From NCBI GenBank assembly GCA_018340375.1, contig JAFFJZ010000006.1, positions 12,604,001-12,668,000 on the forward strand: a DNA stretch of 64,000 nucleotides. Reading direction: 5' to 3'. The number at the start of each line of letters is the position of its first letter. The first letter of the stretch is position 1. Made by a program: the position numbers and the translations under genes. Origin of the DNA: Gonatopus flavifemur (Eukaryota; Arthropoda; Insecta; Hymenoptera; Dryinidae). The notes beneath the pieces were generated by a model that had not been told where the DNA came from, ran no database searches, and saw nothing but the letters and a program-made list of their open reading frames with translations. Positions 1 to 13,200 of this stretch are shown here, one piece after another.

Positions 1-1058
1 TGGCGGCTTATTACCACTGTACTCTCGGTGGCAGCGTTGTGGTAGGGTATAGAGGGGAGAACCATTACCACGCCAAACCTCGAGGAGACTAGACGTGCTT
101 TCTCGTTCCCGACAGGGTTGTTCTAAGTGAGCTCAGTCGAGATTTCGTGTATAGTCGCTGCTATTCTTACCGTATTCGTGCATTTTATTTTGTTTTTCAC
201 ATAACGGAAGAGTCCAAGTAACGAATCAATCTTCGGATTCGATAAATCGCTGTGCAATTGACATCGTATATCGAAAACAGTGCGATCCGACACAGGTGAA
301 CGTTGAGATTTATTTGCCTCTTCAATTCGGTCAACGACCTTTTTTCCGTAGTGCCGTAGTGATCGTTTATGGACCAGCGATCTTGAACAAACAAATTCTA
401 TTTGATACTCCGGAAGAAGTTGCGTATGCCAAAGTGACAAAAACTCAAGTTTCTTGTTTCGTATCTTCCATCGTAGCTATAGTACGAGGTAGTACGATAG
501 AAGGAGTAGGAGTTTGATCCATCCATCCATTCGCTGTGAGCAGGTCAAGACTCGAGCGCAGGGTGTCGCGTTGCGTGGGTCCTTACAGACTGTTCAGGGT
601 GTAAACAATTATAAACACCTAGCAGACATTGTTACGTTATTGTTTTGTGTTGATTTTTTTTCTATGTTCTATCATTAAGATTTAAGTACTTTGTGTTGCG
701 CCGTCATTCATCCCAGTGGTGATAGTGATGTTGTCGGTGGTGCGTGTAACGACTTTTATTATCGCTCTTCACCATGCATCTCGTATCAACACATCATTTT
801 GAACACGATATTAGTGACAATGTATAAAATACCGTACAATATTTGTGACAGGTATAAGTTGAGAATGAGCCATAAGAATGAATCATTGTCAATTTAGATT
901 TAAATATAAGTGACGAAGAGTAAGAATAGAGTAAGTAAAAGAACTCTGAATTCTCATCCCCCCAGACTGTTCTGTTCTCGATTCTCAAAACTAGGCTCGA
1001 GATATATAAAAACAAAAACGGTTACCAAATACACAACGAACGATTTACAACAAAAACA
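1..1058 (+). promoter_or_regulatory. Upstream flank, promoter and/or 5' UTR of the BH3-only gene
   Basis: No coding sequence is supported here. The first 600 bases are somewhat less AT-rich and free of recognisable transposons, and the last 150 bases are A-rich. A potential splice acceptor (CCTTACAG at about 581-588) means a non-coding 5' exon could lie further upstream. The start of transcription cannot be fixed from sequence. Confidence 0.4.
1003..1010 (+). promoter_or_regulatory. Candidate TATA box (TATATAAA)
   Basis: A match to the TATA consensus lies 49 bases upstream of the initiator ATG. If used, transcription would start at about 1033-1040, leaving a 5' UTR of only 20-25 nt. In AT-rich DNA such matches are common, and a longer leader is equally plausible. 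Confidence 0.2.
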
Positions 1059-1200
1059 ATGGCTATACCATTCGCCCTACCATCCGAAGACGAGGCCGAG
1101 GCGCAGGGTCAACAATTGGAGCAATTGATGTTGGATCTCTACGCGGCTCTTCAGCAAATTCTCCGCAGCAGAACTCTCCAACATCCATCATCGCGAAATC
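1059..1200 (+). CDS. Exon 1 of the BH3-only gene (residues 1-47 plus one base)
   Basis: The ATG at 1059 sits in a favourable context (ACAAAAACAATGG). It is the first in-frame ATG after a stop at 936-938, so the N-terminus is well fixed unless an upstream exon splices in. The exon encodes an acidic start (S9-EDEAEA) and then a helix rich in Leu, Gln and Ala (residues 18-40), with no signal peptide. It ends at a GTAAGT donor (1201-1206) after the first base of codon 48, so intron 1 is phase 1. The N-terminal helix has no family match that I recognise. Confidence 0.8.
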
Positions 1201-4200
1201 GTAAGTTTCATTCCTATATATTCTATTTTTCTTTCGAAAATTCTTGATTACAAAGAAGCTACCTTGAACATGGCATAACCTGTTCCCAGCACGACAAGTT
1301 TGAACACGTTTCGCGTACCCCCTGTCCGTCCGTGGGCGAAAACAGGTTTTCCTCCTTCGCCAACGCAGTAGAGGGAACAGAATTCTGTTCCATTATACGA
1401 GTAAAAAGAATACCCTGTGCGATTTTAAAAAACATTTTTCCAACAGCTCTTTCAATCTTTGTGGCGTAGTCCCCCGAAATGATGCTGTTGCACGACTGTA
1501 ACGACTACACGAGTGCAACATGTGGTTACGCGAAGCAGAAACGTAGTTGTAATCCCTGATTCAGTTACCAACAAATTTTTCATCATAATACGAAAATTCG
1601 AGATAATAAACAGCGGACATTGATCTCTGATTCATCGCTGAAAGATTCTTTACCTCTTCACGTTAATGTACAGGTATATGGGTCCTTGTTTATAAATTCG
1701 CCACGCTCTCCACAATGCGTCGAAATGCATGATTCAATCCATTTTGTTGCAATCGTCATCTCTCTCGGTATTGCGATTTATCTTAGAAATTCAGTTTTTT
1801 CTCTGAAATTTATGATTCTAGGGTCCTCCTTTCGGTGATGCACAATATTTCACAAAATTCAGTATAAAATCGATAAATTTTATATATAAAATATCGATAT
1901 CGTGTATCATCGTGCATCGCAACATTGGATTCACATTTTTTTAAAATATCTATCCCTCACGTGCTTCCAAGAATCCTTTTGTTCTCCTCCTGAAAGTATT
2001 TGAAAATGAAAAATATAGTTAAAACAAATTAAATATAGTAATTGCGTTACCGTGGTTGATTCTAAAAACTTGAGGAAAGAAAACAAGCTTCGTGGTGCCG
2101 TGTTGAGATAGAATATTTGTATTTTTTTGTCGTTTTGTTCCCCAGTATCATAAAAAAAAACCACGGGAAGCTTATGACTTACATGGAAAATTTAAATCGT
2201 CATGAAAAGAGTATTGTAATTCAGAACTGTTTATTAGACTGTGGCTTTTTACCGATATAAGAGAACAAATGAAACCAAAAAACACTCATCTTTGAATTCC
2301 AAAGCAGTGGTTAACCTCTTATCCATGGCTGGTTGAATTATTTTCTTGTTTATCCAACGATTGAGACTAACAAATCTTATCCGAATTGGAATACCGTGGC
2401 TGAATTTGAGTTTCTTGATTTCCTGTGCTACAAAATATATGTTTACCATAAATTTTCTTTTATAGAAATATTATGCAACATTTTCAAACCTTCTTCTGCG
2501 AGTTTCTATAACTATTCATTGAACACAGAGAAAAACGATGCCCTGGTGGAAAATTTTCAATTTATATATAATTTATACACAATTTGATATAAATTATATA
2601 CAATTTATACATAAATTGTATATAATTTTATGCACTATGACAGCGAAATTTGATTACCACACATTTTCCACTGCACGACCTATCTTATATCTCAAATTCA
2701 GCTGTTGTTTTGAGAAATTTGTTAAAGTAGCGGACAAATTTGCTGCTTCTTTTTCCTCATCAACTCGAGAATGGATTCGGAAATCGAGGGTACAGGAGGC
2801 TGGAAACGCTCCAACGCTTGCGAATAAGAATCATTTGGGAAGGGTGACTTCGAGGAGGCGATTCCAATCATTCAGATACAGATCGATCATTATTTTTATG
2901 CCAGTCATTCAATATAGATTTTCTATCCACGCTAGTGATGGCGATTCTTGGAAAACATCGATGCATTTTTATATAAAAAACGTATCTAATTTTTATAGAT
3001 TTCAATGAAAAAAACTAGATACTCTTTATGTGGAGAAGGATCGATCTTCTTCGGGGACTACCATCGCTAATCCATACTGCAAGCAAAAAATTTAACCGGA
3101 ATCTCGGTTAATGTATGAAGAGTAAGAAATATACTTTCCAAATTCACAGAAACATTTGTCAATTCAACAAGAATTCTCGTGCGGGAGAAAGAAGATTGTA
3201 TATTTTCTTGTCCATGCAAAGAGTCAATTAGTTCCGCTTCCCCACAGATCTTAGAACTATTCCGATTCAATTGAAAGAATATTTGTTCACATTACCATCA
3301 TGATAAATGATTTTCATCTGTCAGATATTTGATAAAATTTGTAAAAAAATCAATTTTTAGGGATGATTTATATTCAATAAGCATCAATTCGCGTGTGTCA
3401 ATTCAATTTGGATGCTGATCGTTAAACTCGGGTATGTTAGAATAATTACACGAGTTTGGAAAAAGATTAATTTTCTGAGCCAAGAACACATATACAATAC
3501 GAAAAAAATTTGCTAACGCAAGGAATCGAGAATTGTATACAGAATAGCAAATCTTTCTGCTGATCTGGCTAAAAATTCGGTACCAAAGCTGACTAAATTG
3601 CCAAGAGCTCAACAGGATTGAATAAAACAACGAGTTTTCCCCCAGGTAGAAATATTCTACTAAACCCTACCACGAATGGTGAAATTTCTGATTAAATATC
3701 ATTAAACTTCATTGGAACCTATTCATTTTTCCATTCATTAATGAGATTTTATAGATTATTTGTAATAGGGTCAGTATCAATTTTGCTGAAAAAGTCGACA
3801 ACGTCCGCTGCTACAGTTTCCTGAAAGGATTGCTAAAAAAACAGCAAAATCAGTCGGATTATTCTTCGATTCCATTCAATGGTGAACCATCCCCCGCATG
3901 AATAGTGACATTTCTCCAATTCACAGCAGGGAAGCGAGATGATGTTTGAATTTATAAAAAACTAACGGAAAAATTTTCTATATTTTTGTGTAGTCTACGA
4001 ATCATTTAAAAATCAGAAAACAGTTACTTGGACAGGTATTTTCTCAGCGATCACAGCAATAAATAATGTTGGCTCCTCTAAATAAGGGAAATTTAGTTGC
4101 CTCCAGTTAATCACAAACGAGACAGCCAAATCCCAGTGACTTTTGTTTCCTCCGTGTTGAGACGTGATAAAAATACGACACGCATAAAGTTACTGAAATA

Positions 4201-7200
4201 ATGAGCAATCTTAAGATCATATTGTTAGAAATGAAGTTTGTTTCCCTTCGAATCTTCTAATCTTCCCTTCGAACGATCACGACGTATATGTACACTCATC
4301 GCGTGAGAATCACAAACCATTTCGTTATCTACCATCATTGTTTTCAAATGATGCATAATTTGAAAACATACGAACCACGCATTGTTTAATCCAATGCGAT
4401 TGCAATAATTTTCTTAAATGATGGAAAAGAAAAAAGATGAAAAGGATGACGAAATCCATGGGATTTCTCGTCCCAGTTTTGGGTGTGGTCAAACAGTTTG
4501 ATCGTTGAGCATATACAAGAAGGATTGAAATGATTGAAAAACTGTTCGATCAGTTGAGTATGAAATTGACCAATCTACCTCGATTAATTTAATTGATGAA
4601 TTTCATGCTTGATCGAACGAGAAATATTTCACTCGTCCAATGTGATACAGTAATTTATGAAGTCAGTGTCTTCTACACTGTTAACGTTACTACTTCTACC
4701 GTGCACTGCCTATGAGTTGTTTGTTTATCAACCCTGGATGAAAGTGGGCTATCGGTGATTGATTATTTGATTTCCTTCGATCGCACTTTTGACGATTCAA
4801 TGTAATTCCTCTGTAAAGTCTTCTTTATTCGATTCTTAAAAATACATTTTTACAACCTCTGGAAGATTTAGAATTCTGAAATTTGTGAAGTTCGATGTTT
4901 ACAGTAGGACCCTCTTTTCATCGCACGAGATGAAATTGATTCGCGTTACAGAGATTGGCGTGTCAAAAGAAACAATATATAACTCGAAACGTGACACTTC
5001 TCATAAAATTTTTACTAACCAACGGTCCACGGTATCCATCGGTGTTACTTGAAAAAAAAAGAAAAAAAAAATAACAAAGAAGAACACGTGCGTAGCACAT
5101 GTAATGTGTGGGTGTGAAGTATATGCGGACAACGTTCTGCCATAATTCTGCTTCGCTAATCGAGTATTCTTCACGTGTGAAGGGAGAGTGAAAGATGTAT
5201 GGAGTGTAGGAACGAGGCTCCCTGATCATCAGTCATATAAAACTGACTATAAAACAGGGATACAGCAAACTTCGATGCAAAGTATAGATATTCCGCATCC
5301 CCGAGTACCGCGAGTTGTATACAATAACTATACTTGTTGAAGTCAAATCAAATACCGCGTAAAAGTGAAATGCTTTGCTGAAAGCTCTTATTGAATTCAA
5401 ATGCGATCCCATTCGAGTGAAATATCATCTTTGAAAAAATAAATGACAAATATGTGATTTATCGTTCATTCTAGGAGGGTCAATAACCATACCTGCGTGC
5501 GTGGAGTGTATTTTGCGGGTTTGAAAGAAGATGCAGAGGAATTGCAATGAACGTTGCAGCTATTCCGTCAGATCGGGGGTTGTTATTTATAGAAACAGCT
5601 GTGCGCAGCCCCACGGCAGAAACTTTCTCCTTTTCTATCGCATTTGCAGAAAACTCGGGGTTTTCTTCTCCACTCTCGAAAGAATTCGAAAAGAAGAATG
5701 TCAAATTATAAAATGAATGAATGAAATATTTTGATTCAAAATTTCCAAGCTTTATCTCTTCCAAATACAAATTTGTCTCAACTTGACTTCCTCTCAGCGT
5801 TTATTTTAATGTAGTTATGTGAGAAATTTACCCTGTTTCTGTGAAGTTAAGTAGATTAGAATTGATAACTCACGTCTTCCGCGGTGTACATGAAATATCA
5901 AAGCTGTTTCATCATTTCATTTTTGTACTCATCCATCGAAAGAAAGAAAAGGAGTATTACGAGTGAAGTCGGTTGGAAATATTCATTCGATCTCCCTCTT
6001 TCTCATTCGTCGAGTTGCTATCACTCTTCTGGTGAACCGCGTCTTATCTTAACGAAAGGCAGACTTACGAGACCAACTTTATATTTGTCCATTTTGTTTA
6101 TTATCTATTCGTTGAGCGTTCTTATCTTTTTTACTTCCCTCTGTCACTTGATTTCTTCCCTTTCGTGGCGTTATATTTAATCACGTCTATGTTATAATTG
6201 TGCATAAAAACCCAAGGATGGATGCATTGTTATCTTCTATTCGAGTCTAGCGTTGCGTATCATCCGTGATTGCACAGAAACAATACCACGTTATTCGGTT
6301 GTATCGCGTAGATTGAGAGAAATATGTGGGTCGTTTTGAATATCTCCACTGAACAAAGGTTCCAACGTCAAAGTATGGATTCAAAAATCATACCCATTCA
6401 TCAATTTTATAACAATGGTCCACGCGTTGACACTCTGTGTCTGAGAAATTGAGTTATCAAAGTTTCAGATGTTGAAGATCAAAATCGAAAGTATAGCGGT
6501 AACGGCAACAGACTTATTTAGTCCTCGACTAAAGCAAATCGACCAATATCTTTGAAACCTTGAATAAATTTATGAAATTAGTACAAACCTCGGTGAATTT
6601 GGTGAATCCTCAATTTTGTTAGATCGCGATACGAGATACTTAGATAAAGTAGCGCCATATTACAAAACTTGTTCACAGTGTTATTCTTTGATTGCATTTT
6701 GATTGATAAATTGTATTTTCCGAAATATTCGATTGATCGAATGGAACAACAAGGAACAAAAAGGTGTCTCGAAAGAAGAAGAAGGAGAAGAAAAAAAGGA
6801 AATGATGTTTTATTCAAGTGAAAATGAGGTACAAAAGAAAAGCACGCAACGTATGAACCGTGGTATCTGTTGGCAATGGACTCCGATTGACTGGTCACGT
6901 AATTGCTTTGCGCAATACAGATGCGTTGCTGTTCGACTCAATCACCGTTGTCTCACTAACCCCACGTTGCAAAGGCTTTTATATATCTTTGTCCATTGCG
7001 TGCGATAGAGGAAAAAAAAGGAAAGATGTAATGATATTTTCTGTCCTGAAAACTTATTTCGGTATACGCCTTAATGATAATGTGCATTGTAATATGTATA
7101 AATATATACAGCGTATCTTAAATTTGAATTCGAAGCACTCGACGAAATTCACCGTTCATGTGCGAAGCCTTTTTTTGTATCTTTTTGTACGAATAGAATT

Positions 7201-10200
7201 GTACGATGAAATGATTAAAATGAATGATCAATTTCATGGTTGGAAGTGACTGCCGTTCCTCACGATTTCATCACGATTCTTGCAACTTTGCTTCAATATT
7301 ATGATTCGAGCCGTTATTTCTTCATTTATGTGCTCTTTTTTCGATAATTTTTTTCTTTATTCATAACCAGCAATTCTTTCTAATATATATTCTCGTTGTA
7401 GATTTATGAAATAATTTTTGTATTGAATGAACCAAGGTTGGAAATCTCGGTGGAATCTTTGATTGAGAAGACCTAGAATGATCCAACATTGTCTGCTTCA
7501 GATCCGCCGTCTGGGCAGCGGTGGCTTGAGATTGCCAAAGTTGGCACAAGTTTGATTCAATGTTCTCGTTATATTCATGCTGGTTCAAGCCTGAATCAGT
7601 ACTATTATAACAAAGGTCATTAACTGGCTTTCTGAACTACATAAATCTGAACTACACAAAGGTGATTTGGAATATCGAACTGCACAAGTTGAATCGAAAT
7701 GGACATACGTTAATTGTAACGGTGTCTACGCAATTCTACATTCGAAGAATGTACTCTCTAAATATGGAAGAGTGGGAATTTCACTTTGTTGGAGTGGAAA
7801 TTCCCTCTCCGGACAGTGGAGTTTTCATTCTCTCAAATGTGGAGAGTGATAATTCGTGTAGTTTAGATTTGTTCAGCATTGTTCAAGAAGCTCCCCAATT
7901 CATTCTTATATCACTACTCGGCACAAAATTTCCACTGAAAAATGTTGATATTCCAGCAGAAGTCATGAAACAGTACTTGGGACTGAAATTGGAACAAAAA
8001 TACTTTTTTTGTTCATCACACGGAGAAAAAATGGTTTGCTACTATAGCGCCCACAAAGAAATTTGTTGTTTTACTCCAGCAGCTGAGACGTTAGTTCTGT
8101 TATCAAATTTGTTCATGTCAGCAAACAAATGTAGTTGCGTCAATCATTTTTCTTGCTCTTTCGACTAGTTTCTTTTGTAGGGGCTGTAGTAACAGACCTG
8201 CTTGTTATGCCAGCAATACTTTTTTCTCCGTGCAATGTTAGTTCAATATATAAATTCCCTACGCTTGGTCCGTTGGTTGTAAGTTTTTACATATAAAGAC
8301 CTCGGCATGTGTTAACAGATTTTGACCGTTGGTCGCTTCTCGTTCAAGGATTGATTATCAAGATGAGATGTTGAAAATACGTCAAATGTATCTCCAACGG
8401 CTTGCGAGGACAAAGAATGAGAATTTCAATTCAAACACAATAGAAAAAACGAAGAAATCTTGTTCACGCACCTGAGATATCTTTCTTCCGGAAGTCACAG
8501 AAAAATGCTGTAAATTTCTTTTTTTTCTTCCAACGAAGATGAGTCATAGACTTTTTCTCTCGGTTCTACAAAGGTGAGACTGGTTTCATCTCCCTGTTCT
8601 ATTTCTACTACAGGTATTGCGAAGACTAGTATTGGTAGTGCTGTAGAATGACTCACGCTGCTCAAAATTCTATGAAACATCGGGTAAAGAATTTGTTGCG
8701 AACTATACTCTCGATTTTCGACTTATATGGTGAATTATCTTCTATCCATCAGGATTCTCCAGCCACAGGAAACATTCGGTCTTTCTTTGCCTGACCTCTC
8801 TTCTCTCTAACCAATGAAAAAGGGAAAGAATCGAAAAGAGAGACGAAGTTTAATCCTATTTAACAGTTTTGAATTGAATAATACAGTTCTACGAATTTTG
8901 TTGTTTGACTGTCAGTTTATAAAGTATTCAGACGACAGAAATTTTAGTTATACATTTTCAAACTTATCTGTATCGGCTAGATTTTAGTTATCATAACTAG
9001 ATATTTGGCTGCAGCAGCTAAAATTTAGCTGTTACAGTTGGACATTTTTCTCCGTGCATAGATTTGGATGCTACTCAAATATGAACAGATGTTATTTTGT
9101 ACAAAAAGGGATTCGCTGTGACAGCGAGATCTAATTTCCCAGAGCAGAACATTTCTCGTTGTGATACGCAAACCATTCGCTGTCACTGCAAATTTCCTGC
9201 CACAGCGAGAAAATCCACTATCATAGCTAACAAGATTACTGCGACGATCAGATTTCGTTGTCACAGCGAGTTTTTCTTCTTCGTGTAAACATTGAAATCC
9301 AGATGGATGAATCTAATAAAAAGATTGGCTAGGAAACGCAAAAGAGAACGGCGAAGTTACGTTATCTCTTGCCAAAATCGATAATCTCGTGATTCATACC
9401 ACATTAAATATAAAAAAAAAACAAAGATAAGAAATCTCTAAACGCAAACATTCCCAATCTCATCAAATTCAGATTAGATCCCGGTGGACTTGTACATTAT
9501 CGGATACTCCACCGCCAGGAAAATAAATACAGACATTTCAGATTGAAAACATCGGGGGATTGTTTTTGCATTAATCGTATCTCATGGATAATTGATTTCT
9601 AATCCATTCGGATGAACCATATTATTTTATCTTTGCAAGAAAAAAGATTTTGAAGTTTCTTGATCTAGAAAACTCTCCTGAATTTCACTGCAAAACTCGA
9701 AATTTTACTGTAGAGAAAATTAATATAAATTCACTGGAAAATTCTCCAGTAATTCCAACAGCTGTGCAGATCAAGCAGTTTTTGGTAATTACACCTAAAA
9801 ATTGTGGTTAATGTATACACGGAGAGAAAGAGTAAGCGCAAAAATCGCTTGTTTCTCTAGGACCGCGAGTTTTAGGTTGAAATGCATTCTGAAAAATACC
9901 CTATGTCGATCATTTGCAAGGAAATACCATTTCCCGGTGAGCACAAAACAATGGTTTTAGAGATACAGAAATCGACAGAACAGATTCTCTTCTATAGAAA
10001 ACTTATAGATTTTTATATAATTTTGATCGAAAATTGATACTACTTCACCTCCGAAACCAGTGCTTTGCTCACCGGAAGATGATATCCCCTCGATAAAGAT
10101 CAACATAGAGGATTCGTTAGAACGCATTTCAACCTGAAACTCGCGGTTCCAAAAAATAGGCGGAAAAGATTGAATTTCTAATGGAATTTGCTGTAAAACA

Positions 10201-13200
10201 TTGTGAATTTGATCAGCCTTCTATTGTCTCGTCATAGTAAATTCCATTGTAAGTTCAGTCTGTTCCTCGGTAAATTGAACTCTAAATTTTCCTCTGCCGA
10301 AAAATCCTTGCAATTCCACCGAGGTCGCATCCTCGAAATTTCAATAAACACGTCACCAGCTGAGCAATTTCATCCCTTGCGCAGTGCACACGTTGAGAAA
10401 GCGTTGGAAATGGATTCGCTGGATCATCGATCTTATAATTTAGTTGTTTCGAATTGACGAATTTCACTCCAACGAAACGGCGGAAAAAGGAATAAAAATC
10501 TACATGATTTCCTGTATGGATATTCCTTTCATTTATCGTGATACTCCTTTCATGTAACAACGTCGTATCACGTATGACTCATATCATAGATGATACGACA
10601 GTTGGTAAGGAAAAAAGAAGGAATAAAGGATAAAAAGTGTATAGTTCGGTTGTAAATAGGAGGCGTAGTTGTCGAGGAATAGTATACCACGCTTTGTTGT
10701 ATTTATTTTTCTACTTTCCGCGCACATGCACGATGGGCTCGAATCACGCTTGGCGAATTTATCAAACAACGTGGTAAGGGAGGAGGCGGAGGAGGGAAAG
10801 AGCGATAACAGAACGTGACAACTCGGTGCAGGAAATAAATGACAAACCGATGAAGAAGAAGAAGAAAAAAAGAACCGAACGAGGCGGCGGCGGGCGGGGA
10901 AAAGCACTTTATTCGATTCTCTCTTGTAGTTAGTTCATGAAACTTATCCTCCTCGCACGTGACTCGAGCGCATGCGTTAAAGATAATTACCTCCTCAAAG
11001 AATCGCGTGGGCTAGGAGCTTTTTATATTTCGCGTTCTCGCGAAATTCCAATTCATTTCGAATCAACTGAAAACTACTCGAGCGCATTTAATTTTCCTCT
11101 CTTTCTTCTTGTTTCCCTCGAACCACCTTTGTTCGTTGATATTCATTTACAATGAATCACGAATCTCGATACGGTCATGAACGGTGAATTATTGTTATTG
11201 TTTGTTGTATTTTAAAAAGAGAGAAATAAGGCGCTCAATGCCATTTTATCGAGTTAGAAGATTCATTCTTTGGAATTGATTTTTCAAATCAACGATTCAT
11301 ATTCGTCATTTGTGTGCATGTGAATTTAGCAATTGATAGGTCTCGTTTTCAAACAAATATAATATTGTAATTGTCGATTGTATATGTCATAACATCGTAT
11401 ACACGTCCGCACTTGAACCTAGGTTACAGCTCATTTTTATCCACAATTGAGAAATATGAATACAAATTCTTGCGAAATATGTTATGTTTGAATCTTGCGA
11501 AAACCGAGAATAATTAATTAATCTCTTGTACGAAAATGTACCGTTACTGCGAGTTTCGGTGAATCATTTTTTATCTATCGTTCCACGTTGATCATTATAT
11601 TACAAGAGAATGGCGATCGGTTGAGAAGGAGATCAAGGCTATATAGACACATGGGTATTTTAACTAGATTCCCCTAGGCTGCAACCAAGAGCTGCTTGTC
11701 TCTGCGATTCAACGTTTATGGTTTGAACTTGAAAAGCACTTAACGTAAGAGGAGAGATCGTCAGAGATGCCCAGGGATCGACTTGGAAAACCTTTCAACT
11801 CCAACTGAGAAATGCAATTGATTTGAAAATTCAAGATTCTACAGATCCTAGGATCGTTTAATGACCAAGGAAGAGTTTTGAAGATATGTGCTTTTGTTAC
11901 AACTCATAAATTAGATAAGAATATCGCCTCTTGATCTGTGATAATTTCGAAGACGTTAGTTACGCTATTACAAGAGGATTACGGAGAATACCTACTCCGT
12001 TAACGATATTCGTCGCTGAATTAAAGAAGAGGAGAGGAGGGGAGGGGTGGGAGGGGGTTGGTATTAAGCTAATTATTCCATTCTTATCTCTCGTTATATT
12101 TTAATTATCGTTGGATAGAGGAGTAATGTGGACAATTGCGCAACGACGCAATATGTTATGATAAATCAAGATCGTATGCGTAAACTTATTCACGTACATA
12201 CAAGTATATTGTCTCATTGTTCCGGAGAGAAGTGGCAAAAGTGCAGCACGATGGAGAAAAAAGAAGCATGCGAATTACACACACACACACACACACACAC
12301 GCGTATACACCCGCAATACACGAACGCACACAGTAACCCGGGAATAGAACATCGTGTATTATGGTTGAACCGTGTAACGCTACAACGACTGAATTAATGC
12401 ACGCGTGTCGTTGTATGATGCAGCGGCCTTGAAAGAGTTTCTTTGTGCAGTTCAGCGTTCGCTTAAACTCACGAATACATGCTTATACGACTAACACATT
12501 CGTTCGTGATAGCTGACGCGGACGAAGCTCTCCGCTGTTACACATATACTGTAACAAGTTGCATTGCATTTATGTACAAAGGGCGCTCCACGTGACTCAT
12601 ATGCATAGGCTTCGCGTTGAGAGGGCATATAGAAACCATTTTCTCTCTTTCTCTTTCCTTCTCCGTTGTTTCTTCTAGCTTTTTTCTTCCCTCTCGTACC
12701 CTTCTGTGCTTCTTCTTCTTCTTGACCGAGAGTACCACACATCTTTCATACCTATATACGTATATAGGGTTCCATCTTGATATTCGTGTGTACACCATGG
12801 AATACTGTGGAGTGCAGAATCTATACGATCGCGAAGAGTGCATGCGGGTGTTGTCCACATGTGTGCCTTAACTTTTGCTCTCTTAATAGGCGCCTCCCAT
12901 ATGTATACTCGAGCTTCGGCTTGTATAATGCTGTATGCACCGCTTTTATGTTCTCAATCTTCTCGCAAATAGATTCAAATATTGTAACGTTGTTTCAACT
13001 ATTTCTCTGTCGAATTCGTGACGATATAGATACATGATTTATTCATTTCTATTATAACACCGAACGCTTGGATGGTAGGAATACATTTACTAGGGTGGTT
13101 CTTATTTTATATACACTGTAAAAAGTTGGCACCAAAAAGTGTTCTTTTAACACCACGTGATGTCATTTTCACACCGATTTCGGGGTGGACATGTAGAGAA

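Noticed and set aside
2538..3008. 156-codon plus-strand frame
   Set aside because: Starts in a low-complexity TTTATA tract; no domain or splice context.
7662..8168. 168-codon plus-strand frame
   Set aside because: It runs into the family B MITE at 8019; its second half is transposon sequence.
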